From the NCBI GenBank assembly GCA_037976565.1, contig CP137666.1, positions 2,137,495-2,201,494 on the forward strand: a DNA stretch of 64,000 nucleotides, in the 5' to 3' direction. The position numbers and the translations under genes were made by a program. This document shows, in pieces, positions 48,907-64,000 of the stretch; the first letter of the stretch is position 1; the number at the start of each line of letters is the position of its first letter. The notes beneath the pieces are model-generated. The model did not search any database. It had not been told where the DNA came from and was given only the letters and a program-made list of their open reading frames with translations. The stretch comes from Mesocentrotus franciscanus (lineage: Eukaryota > Echinodermata > Echinoidea > Camarodonta > Strongylocentrotidae).

Positions 48907-49845
48907 GTGCGACTTAAGTTCAATGGCAAAGTCAATATGAAATATTACATCACACCACAGAGATTTTGACATGACGTGCTTTAAACAGGTGACACATAGG
49001 TGACGCACACACGACATTGCACACACATAAAAAAAAAAAACATTTCAGAATAAATTTCCAGTTTGTACCTTAAATATGACGAAAATGAGAATTTTACAAA
49101 CTTAAAACTTAGTTAAGTAAGACTTAAAGTTAAACTTAAGTGAAATACTTAACTTTTCAAGGACGCTGATAAAATTGTAACAAATAGAGGGTTTGACTGA
49201 AATATCATAATTTTGGTATCGGTAAAAGCGTAAAATCGCAAGCTATCTCATCGCACTAATATCTTATAACATAGAGCCTATGGGAGCCAGCGATAGCCAA
49301 TCTAAAGGGCCCATGTCGGCTAGGCTCAGCGCCAAATTACGAAAATGAGACCGAGATCGGATGAACGTTCTGCGCATGCGCTGGCTGTAAGCCGATGTAA
49401 GCTGATGTAAGCTATTGTAAGCTATTGTTCTACGTGCCAAGAGCCCATTTCTCGAAACCGTCATAAGTCTAAATTCTTGACTGAATCAGCGCTAGTAAGC
49501 TACTTGTCAGCTACGCGTTTCACAAAGCCAACTATGCCAATATCAAGGACAACATCCTAACAAACGAGTTATGATGCCTTTGACTCTGTCATAACTGTGT
49601 CATAACTTTTTAGTCGATGCGAAGCGCCATCACATGTCATTTATTAGGTAGACTATGGCTGGCAAAAAGGTCAAGAAATTCTCTAGCTATGATGTTTCTA
49701 CACAGTAATTCTATGGTATAATGATAATCTACATAATTTTAAAAGTATTTTGCATCTCATGTCCCCTGTTACTTTTTTCAATATTTTTATTTCCTAATTC
49801 ATTTACGGGTAAATAATTGCAGTTTTCCTAAAATTGCTTTTTTTT
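48907..49845. other. Intergenic, nothing recognised
   Basis: AT-rich DNA. A short cluster of TGTAAGCT(G/A)ATGTAAGCT repeats lies near 49386-49425 next to the NRF-1-like palindrome TGCGCATGCGC at 49371-49381. No exon is supported. Confidence 0.4.
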
Positions 49846-50325
49846 TTAATGGGGTGGAATTGCGACTAAGGCTATGTCTTGGCTCCTCTTCTCGCCGATA
49901 GTATCCATTTCACAAGATGTGTAGATAGTAAGCTCTTCGTGAAACAGGTTATGAAGATCAGAGACATATTCATAGTTGGCGGATAAAGTTACGACTGTCT
50001 CGTCTTTGGTTTTGAGAAACGGGCCCCAAAAGTATAGATCTGGGGGTTCTTTTTGTTTTTTAATGTTAAACAAATTACGGCAATTGTGTTCTGTAGTGGT
50101 AGATGCTAACCCATTTATTGAACTATCTATCTGAAGTTTATACAATATTATAAAGTTGAAGGATATCTGGAAGCAATGAGGGTATTGAGGTTTTCTTCTT
50201 TTTTCTTCAAAATTGGTGTAAAATTCATTATTTTTATGATTGAAATATGAATTATAAATAGCATCTTTGAGACTCTGTGTCACTAATTTATTCAGAGCAT
50301 CATACTTGTGAATTTCATCTACCAT
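49846..50325 (-). CDS. Hypothetical intronless ORF, 159 codons, unknown function
   Basis: The frame starts at ATG 50325 and ends at TAA 49846-49848; a stop codon lies about 10 codons upstream, so this ATG is the natural start. The predicted protein starts MVDEIHKYDALNKLVTQSLK and looks soluble, of mixed alpha/beta composition, rich in Asn, Tyr and Phe, with no signal peptide or membrane segment. I do not recognise its family. It is one of the longest uninterrupted frames in the window and sits head-to-head with ABRACL, 436 bp between start codons, compatible with a bidirectional promoter. Against it: there are no introns, codon use is AT-rich, and nothing shows conservation. It could be a small single-exon gene, a retrocopy, or chance. 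Confidence 0.35.
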   Translation of the reverse strand: MVDEIHKYDALNKLVTQSLKDAIYNSYFNHKNNEFYTNFEEKRRKPQYPHCFQISFNFIILYKLQIDSSINGLASTTTEHNCRNLFNIKKQKEPPDLYFWGPFLKTKDETVVTLSANYEYVSDLHNLFHEELTIYTSCEMDTIGEKRSQDIALVAIPPH

Positions 50326-50748
50326 TTCTGAACTGGCAGTTGAAGGTTCCAATCACACGTCTTGTCTTGTCGTGCCAAGTTAATTTTGAGATAATCGGAT
50401 TAACGCGATGGTACTATCAATAGTGCGTGCGAATTACTTTGGACAGTACAATGAGCTTGAACAATAACTGCTATTATGAATGCAAGCAATCATGCATAAA
50501 GCACCGAAGCGTTGGGTCGCTCGAGTGAATTAAGCAGCCAATTGATAGCGCGCTCGCGTGTACAAAGCACTATAACGGTAGCGTGCATGCGGCCTTATGG
50601 CAGGATATGAGTTAATAAAGGTGATGTATTTTCATTTTCACAGAGAGAAATTTATTGAAAAGTTTGTAAGTCTTTACAAATTGCCTCTAAGTTCTAATTG
50701 ATGCATTTCTTACTCTGTATGACTTTTATGACATTTATCTCTTTACAG
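50326..50748 (+). promoter_or_regulatory. Presumed ABRACL promoter and 5' UTR region
   Basis: The acceptor AG at 50747-50748 shows that a 5' non-coding exon lies upstream of the ABRACL start exon. The interval contains GCGCGCTCGCG near 50550 and a CCAAT motif near 50538. A possible donor GTGATG occurs at about 50620, but the first exon cannot be fixed. Confidence 0.35.
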
Positions 50749-50760
50749 AATTGCTGCACA

Positions 50761-51030
50761 ATGAATGTAGAACATGAGGTTCAACTTCTTGTCGAGGAGA
50801 TCACGCGTCTAGGGGCACCAAGTATGTATATATCATACTGAACTTTTGTGAAATATTAAAACAAGAACTCATATCCTGCAACAAGAAGACAGATAATGAT
50901 TAAGCCTTGGAAGTTCAGTAAGAAGCAAGGACCTAGAAAAAGTAGAAACAAAAACAAAATGGTTTAATTTTAGTACCGGTATTACTGAAGCAAATCCAGA
51001 GCCCCCTGAACCATGAAGAAGAAGAAGAAT

Positions 51031-51061
<31 letters not shown>

Positions 51062-51693
51062 TGTTTGCATTGAATTAGTAATGAGAACATTTGTAATCAA
51101 AGAGTATGAGACAATCTTGACTCAGAAATATGTGTAGAAACCTGCAATTTTCCCACATTTCTCCATGACCTTCTTTTTCTTTCTCAAGTTCAGGTACTAA
51201 GGTATTTGTTCAAAGTTTTTGAGAAACATGCATATTTGAACTACCGGGTACTGGGTAATAACTGACAAGTATCATTGTTATTATTATTTACATACAGTGT
51301 GTATTCATTGTTGCATTCTCTTTTAGCATTATCCTATTGTGTAACTACATGTACAAATTTTGAAAAATCAATTTGAAATTACGTATTCCCATCTGTCCAG
51401 GGATCTTGGGTTGATCCAAAATACATGCAGGCATCTGCATTGAGTCCAATTTTCTTCTTCTCAAAACCCATTTGAAAATAAATGATGTATTCATCTGTGT
51501 AATTTCTTCTCTAGATTCTGATGGAAAGTTGGTTGTCAAGTTTGGAGTTCTTTTTGCTGATGATAGATGTGCCAATCTGTTTGAGGCTCTTGTTGGAACC
51601 CTGAAGGCAGCTAAGAGAAAGAAGATCGTCACATATGATGCAGAGCTTCTATTACAAGGCGTTCATGATAACGTGGATATACTTTTACTTTAA
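50761..51693 (+). CDS. ABRACL: ABRACL, Costars-family actin regulator (complete, two coding exons)
   Basis: Coding exons are 50761-50821 and 51515-51693, joined in phase 1 to give 79 residues; the human protein has 81. The start ATG lies 12 nt after a splice acceptor (50747-50748), so a 5' UTR exon precedes it. The donor is GTATGT at 50822 and the acceptor is TTCTTCTCTAG at 51514. The protein begins MNVEHEVQLLVEEITRLGAP and contains KFGVLFADDRCANLFEALVG, then LKAAKRKKIVTYDAELLLQG and VHDNVDILLL, matching the single winged-helix-like Costars domain over its full length. Costars proteins (ABRACL, and the ABRA/STARS C-terminus) influence actin dynamics and cell motility. The C-terminus lacks the QD tail of the human protein. 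It is convergent with SELENOO, 5.6 kb away. Confidence 0.96.
51035..51062. repeat. (GA)n microsatellite in the ABRACL intron
   Basis: About 13 GA units follow an AAGAAGAAGAAG stretch, within the 693-bp ABRACL intron. Confidence 0.9.
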
Positions 51694-53650
51694 TTATATT
51701 AATAAGGAATGTCATAAGTTTATTCAATATAGTTTGCATATCCTGAGGAAATGTATCATAAAAACTATTATGCTGTCTTAGTGTGCTAGTTCTTTTAGTG
51801 TCTCATTTCTAACAATAATGATAAATTATCACTCCAGTCAATTTATACCGCTCAATTACTCTCGAGAATAGTTTCTATGAAGGCAAAAGATATATGATAC
51901 ACATTAGAAGCCACAAATTGTTTCAGTTTCATGTTTAATTTTTTCCCACATAAATGGTCAGACTTCCTTATCACAGTGAGTTTTAAAGGCCTCTAACTAA
52001 AGACATTAATTAGTTACAGTCTTTGGTTTTACTGATTGAACATTGTTACCATGTACTTATTTATCTAAACTTTGACTCCTATTGTTAGGCTAAGTCCAAT
52101 ATTTGTTATAATTTTATGTTAAAGCGATACCAAATAATAATATTAAATAATAGTCACATTTGTATCCAGCACTTAATAGTACATGTATCTTTCTAAGCGC
52201 TTTACATTGTGATTATTGTTGCTAATGCAAACTTGTTGTAAGAACCAGTTTTTTACTGTATGTTTAGAAATTCTTGAATATTAATGATCTGCTGAGTTCC
52301 CTCTGTAAGATGAAGTGACTATTATGAAAAATAGTACTAAATATATTGCTTTTTGTAGATATGAGACTCTGGTAATCTCTATATGTAAATCATTATATTT
52401 AGATGATATTGAATGATTCAGTTACTTACTTTTAGATACCAAGATACCAACTGTAGAGCATATATTGTTTAAAGATTTTGAACCTTGAATTACATGTATT
52501 ATGTCAAATAATCTAAGCCATTCATACATTGAATCTTCTCATATCGACTCAGGTCATACATTACATAGAAGTATAATACATGTGCAGTTTTGGGCATTTT
52601 TGTTTTTTTAGTCACCTTCATACTAAGTCTGTAACTATTTAAACACTCTTACTGATGTTCATGGAATGTGTGTGTCATACATAAACATGCCATTGCTATA
52701 TAGGGTGCACATGTATGCATTTATTGACTTCCTTGACTTCAATTTTAAATTTTATAGAAGTCATTTGTGTATAAATCTTTTGTTTGGGTTATAAAAAATT
52801 GGATTGACAACAGGTGTGAATATTTTTTTTTTTAATTCTTGTATTACAAATTATTCTTTGGTGTTATTCCCTGAACTTTTCTGCATCATTTTATGCCAAT
52901 GTTTTTAATTTAGAGCCATTCAAAATGCTGTGATCACATTCCACTGATTTTATGATATTTAGCAAGATACTTGTATCAATATACTGAACACCTGTTAAAC
53001 ACCTGTTTCTTGCCAAAGAGAGTACAAGCCAGAAAAGTCTTGTTCAGACACACCACAGTAAACTTTCCCCAAATTGTCTTAATCAAAATAACAACACTAA
53101 CAACAACAACACACTAACAACAACAACAACACGGGGACAAAATCAATGAAAGTGCAGTGCATGTCAGATCACATGAGTACTCAGGACACAACGGCGATGG
53201 TCACTCATGTGCATGTAAAATAGTTTAAATTTTGCCTCTGCAATTTTAAAGCGGTTTACTGTGGCATGTCTTAACAAAGGTGAAGTTGTATTCCTTCGGT
53301 ATTCCTGTAAAATCTATACATATTGGATTTTAAATAAGGGGCTGTTAGAAGTAACATTTTGTCTCTGGGTGATAGAATATATCATCAACACTGTATTACT
53401 TTGAAACAAATTTCCATTTGAGAAAATATATTTCAATTTCAATTATATGTATTCTGCTTTTGTAGTATTTCTAGACATTACGTTATTTAACAAGTGTGTG
53501 ACAGAGGTTCATGTATAAGATATATCAATACTAAACTCAGATACATGTATGTGTAGGTAGAATATAGGCAGGGATTTATGAAAGGAAAAATAGCAATACA
53601 TTTTCACTGTTTATTTCAAGTGTGAATAAAAATGACCTGCATCTGTCATG
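51694..53650 (+). other. Region holding the ABRACL 3' UTR, end not fixed
   Basis: Downstream of the TAA the sequence is AT-rich and non-coding. The clearest canonical AATAAA I see on the plus strand is at 53625-53630. If used, the 3' UTR would be about 1.9 kb and include the inverted-repeat element at 53040-53277. Variant signals closer to the stop may be used instead. Confidence 0.35.
53040..53277. mobile_element. Probable MITE, about 238 bp
   Basis: The left end TTGTTCAGACACACCACAGT and the right end, inverted, TTGTTAAGACATGCCACAGT form a 26-bp inverted repeat with about four mismatches, both followed by AAAC. No clear target duplication was found. An ACAACAACA run lies inside. A related fragment (CTTGTTCAGATATGCCGCAG) appears near 54257. 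Confidence 0.55.
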
Positions 53651-53784
53651 GAAAACTGAATGATTTCATTTGTTTGTATTGTTAAATTAAATGAGTCATT
53701 TACAGGTAGTTCAATAGAATTATTACCTTTCACAAATTGTATCCCTTTATGTACATGCAAAGTATCTAGGTGTGTGTTTCTTAT

Positions 53785-53868
53785 TCTTCTCTCTTTATCT
53801 CTCCCTCTCTATCTCTTTCTCCCTCCCTCTTTTTTTTTCTCTCTTTTTTTCTCTCTCTGTCCCTCTTC
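53785..53868. repeat. CT-rich low-complexity tract
   Basis: Irregular TCTC, TTTC and CCCT units give Ser/Leu/Phe false ORFs. Not coding. Confidence 0.85.
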
Positions 53869-54825
53869 CTACTACAAAAAAACAACAACTCACTCAGTAC
53901 AAAGACAACATGTTGTGGGTTTTGAGAGCTCGAATTCCTTACTGTAAGTTTCATTGCTCGTTTGTCACCCATTACATTTTTTTCCTTCTAATTTCATTGG
54001 GCAGACATCATGTAAGTCCTGTTGGATTCTAAGATCATTTAATTCCCATCATTACCAGAGTATTATTTTACATAGAATTGATGTGCTTCAGGCTCTCAGC
54101 AGACATTATTTTTAACTGCAATAAAAAGTGATTTACCTCTCACTAGTATACCACACATCAACAACACCAAAGGCAGAGCAACTTGATTTCTTCATAATGT
54201 TTTATAATTATTCCACACTTGCATGATAAAGTACTTCAAAAGAACCAATACGGCTTGTTCAGATATGCCGCAGGAACCTGCGGTGGTTAAATGTGTAACG
54301 ATTGCCACCTGCGTGCAACAAAGGTCATACGTGTATTCACTGAGATCAGAATTGTGAAGCATATAACAGTTGTTAAAAATAGCCATGGTTACCACAGCAT
54401 ATCTAAACAGCTTTACTAACATGGCTAATAAGGCTTCAAAGGAAAGGAAAACATGAATATATACACAGGGATAAAAATTTGAATCTCATAGAAACACTTC
54501 CTTGTCAAGTCTGACTTCCTTGTGCAATAAGTTATCTCTGGTGTGTATATTTTACACTCTGCTTTGTGCGATAAAAATAGTTCATGAACAATATCTACAA
54601 ATTCTTGTTGCCCTTTAATAACATTCATTACCACTTCATTCTAAAATACATGACTATGATCAATCTATTCAAACAAACTTGTTTTCTAGCTTAGTCCACA
54701 CAATACTGATTGTGAATTCATGAACAGAAGTTCTTTTGATAACATATCAATGTTTTAAAATTCCCTCCCCATCCATCCCAACTTAAATAATCAAACACTG
54801 ATAGCTTAAATGCCATTTTGACATT

Positions 54826-54865
<40 letters not shown>

Positions 54866-56813
54866 CAATGCAACCCCTTATTTATAATTCACAATACATT
54901 TTCAGATGAGGTACATTTATGCCTGTCACAAGATCTAACTCCCCCAAATCTTCCAGCGAATTATCTTTCTCTCCCTCCTGTTAATCTTAATGACATTTAT
55001 TCTTTAGAAGAAAGATGAATATGTTTTAGAATAAATGGCAAACGTAAAGAAAAATATGTGTACATGTAATACTATTTCGTTGACAATATGAATAGTTCAC
55101 ATTAAACAAAGTGAAATCTGCATAAAGTTGTAATGAAATCTGCATCAATATGTATGCATCAGTGTGTATGTTTGTAAAATTATGAAAACACATCCTAGGC
55201 AAATTGAAAAACTTGAAGGAAAAATCGTATTTGTCAGTAACTCAACACTATAGTGTAGCATACCTATAAATTATCATTCAGTTTGCAATTTACTCCAGCA
55301 TAGATACCTAAGGGCTCAGAAACTGTAATTTCACATACCAAGAGCCATCCCGCAAAACAGATCATTGCATACACATAATTTCTCAATCGTTCACAGTCAC
55401 GTCACCATAATAGACAAAATTCACATATGTATTAAAACTTATAGGCGCCACTTCCCCTAATCCAAGACCTGTGGGACGAACTAGTGCATTCACTGAGAGG
55501 GAAGTCCCCTCAAATCAAGAGTTAATTACTAAATACATTGTTTACTGCTATGTCAGACAAATCTTGGCAATAGTTAAAACTTGTAACCACTATGATACAG
55601 GTATACACAATTTTCATTACATTTGAGAATAGGTCTAATGGTTGTACATAATCATTAGACATGGATTCTTATGGCTAGGCCCAAAATCTCTCTATAAAAC
55701 CATACCATGCTCATGCTTCAACCAAACAAATTGAAAATACAGAAATATGTAAAACACTCCTTGATTAATGAGGAATTAAAACAATGTTATACACCTTCCC
55801 AATAACAATAAGAAGTACTGGGAAGTAGTGTAGGGTTCACATTCCGTTGATTGGGTAACCATAGACATGACCTCTTAAATCATTCCTCTGGTTTGAAAGA
55901 TATTATAATTCATACACTGAACATACCAATGCACTTACAAAGCAAAGATACTTGCTAGATTTCACAGTTGTTACTTTACTTCTGACAATGAACTGTTTAA
56001 GGTAAGCAACAATATATATTGTGGTTTATCAGGGTCATCAAATAGAGTTGCTTCTAATTTTACTATGAAAGAAAATAAAATACTTCACATACAGTCACAC
56101 TGGCAGAAAATTCCAGGCAACTTGCTTGCTGAAATTTAAATATCTAAGTTTTGTAATTGTGACTCCAAATATTCCTTAAACTTCTCTTGATAATTCCCAG
56201 AAGAACAGAGGAAATTTGTTTATTGCAAAGTTGCCAATGAGACTGCACAGCTTTGAAATTATGAGAAGTACCGTTATATCTTGTGACTGGCACTGGAATC
56301 ACTCCAAACATACATGGTTTTCTCATTTTTGAGCATGCAGAGTGGTGACAGAAAATGTGCACATGTAGAAGATATCTCTATATTGTAGTGTGGGCACATA
56401 CATAGAGAAAACATTTGAAGGTTCAGGGAACAAACATCCAAGAATATTGCAATATGATAGCACCTTTAGTGCTGCATTTGCAGGAAAAGATGATTCACCT
56501 GAAGTTGCATCATTTTCAGAATTTTACAAATGCATGTACCTGTAATTTTCATTTTTATAAGCATACCTGTACCCCAAAAGTAGAACATTTACTGTAACTT
56601 CATACAAAAGTGTATTTAGATGCAACTGAAAATTTAAACATAACCTGATAATCAATCAATCAGATTTACATAGTTAGGACTGATATTTAATTGTTGGAGA
56701 TGCGCTTTAATACAACATTTTAGGATAGACACCCAATATCATCCTCTAAAGTGGGACTCTGATTTTGTAGAATACATGATTACTCAATCAATGTTACAGA
56801 ATGTCCCTTTTAA
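53869..56813. other. Intergenic between ABRACL and SELENOO, no gene seen
   Basis: AT-rich, with an (AT)n run at 54831-54861. No exon is supported on either strand. Confidence 0.5.
54831..54861. repeat. (AT)n microsatellite
   Basis: An uninterrupted run of about 15 AT units. Confidence 0.95.
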
Positions 56814-56830
56814 TTTATTTCTTATTTATT
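56814..56830 (-). terminator. Candidate polyadenylation signals of SELENOO
   Basis: On the minus strand two AATAAA hexamers lie at 56830-56825 and 56819-56814, directly downstream of the SECIS element. That places the mRNA end shortly after the SECIS, a sensible position for a selenoprotein 3' UTR of about 480 nt. Confidence 0.55.
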
Positions 56831-56845
56831 AATAAACGTCACAAA

Positions 56846-56908
56846 GGTATGAACATCAGATCTGCCTTTTCTCAAAAATGAGTTTGAAATGCAATCTTCA
56901 TAAATACA
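56846..56908 (-). promoter_or_regulatory. SECIS element (form 2) in the SELENOO 3' UTR
   Basis: Read on the minus strand: a lower stem GTAT/ATAC, the 5' core ATGA (56901-56898), a stem arm AGATTGCATTTC, an unpaired AA(A) at 56885-56883, an apical mini-stem CTCA-TTTT-TGAG (56882-56871), the return arm AAAAGGCAGATC, and the 3' core TGAT (56858-56855). The arms pair G-C, A-T, T-A and T-G with one bulged A and one A.G mismatch, giving about ten pairs. The core lines up as the non-Watson-Crick quartet of tandem G.A pairs. The extra apical stem after the AA defines form 2. It recruits SBP2 and eEFSec so that UGA is read as selenocysteine. It lies about 390 nt downstream of the UGA, within normal range. 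Confidence 0.9.
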
Positions 56909-57280
56909 AGTTAAGTACTAATTATAATACTTTAGACTTGCAATACCCTTGCAACATTGTCAAAATATCCTCCATGTTTAGTCACAGCTCGTGAGATTAT
57001 GCTTAATAATATGCTCTTTTATATTTATAGAGAGGACTTGATTTTCATCTAATTATCTAATTTACAATAATGGAAATATGACAGAAAGAATAAAATTAAT
57101 TAAACAATTATGTGTGAAAATGTATACATGTCAATGCACCTTTATCAAACAGGGATAATAATAAAAAAAGTGTGACTAGATGAATTAATGTTTCACAACC
57201 ACCCAGAGAGAGCTTAGGGATATTGTTATGCAAAACATAAACTTACGAGCTGTGACTAAGTCGAATTAACCTGGAAGAAA

Positions 57281-63999
<6,719 letters not shown>

Positions 64000-64000
64000 G

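Overview
The window is animal nuclear DNA. It is AT-rich, has GT-AG introns, carries only three recognisable protein-coding loci, and is crowded with non-autonomous DNA transposons and microsatellites. Gene content (a selenocysteine-encoding SELENOO, a Costars-family ABRACL and an AGAP-type ArfGAP) points to a bilaterian. The repeat style (many TIR elements, Helitron-like elements with TGACCTTTGACC tandem units, dispersed ACATGTACATGT) suggests a marine invertebrate, possibly an echinoderm; this species guess is inference.

Layout. Positions 1-46,997 hold no exon I can identify with confidence. A purine-rich block (1-290) and a GA microsatellite are followed by AT-rich spacer that carries a PIF/Harbinger-like MITE (7,317-7,768), a Helitron-like element (9,867-10,772), a 5.5-kb composite inverted-repeat element (16,021-21,515), three hAT-type elements with perfect 8-bp target duplications (21,786-22,766; 31,212-31,476; 33,216-34,472), a mariner-like MITE (35,876-36,048), a TTAA-type element (36,883-37,418), a 1.18-kb TIR element with one exon-like ORF (40,131-41,310), a 60-bp minisatellite and a CAT microsatellite. 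Much of this is probably the first intron of the AGAP gene, whose first coding exon lies at 46,998-47,172 on the minus strand.

From 47 kb rightwards the genes are closer together. AGAP exon 1 (minus) is followed by a second TTAA element copy, an unidentified 159-codon uninterrupted minus-strand ORF (49,846-50,325), the complete two-coding-exon ABRACL gene (plus, 50,761-51,693), and the 3' half of SELENOO (minus, seven coding exons, 57,281-63,877, continuing beyond the right edge). SELENOO ends in an in-frame TGA (selenocysteine) two codons before the true stop, and a form-2 SECIS element lies in its 3' UTR about 390 nt downstream. SELENOO introns contain a second Helitron-like copy and two TTAA elements that share one TTAA site.

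The three genes do not form a pathway: SELENOO is a protein AMPylase, ABRACL an actin-dynamics regulator and AGAP an Arf GAP in membrane traffic. The most notable items are the complete Sec/SECIS read-out, the Helitron-like family carrying amplified DR1 nuclear-receptor half-site pairs, and the composite foldback element.
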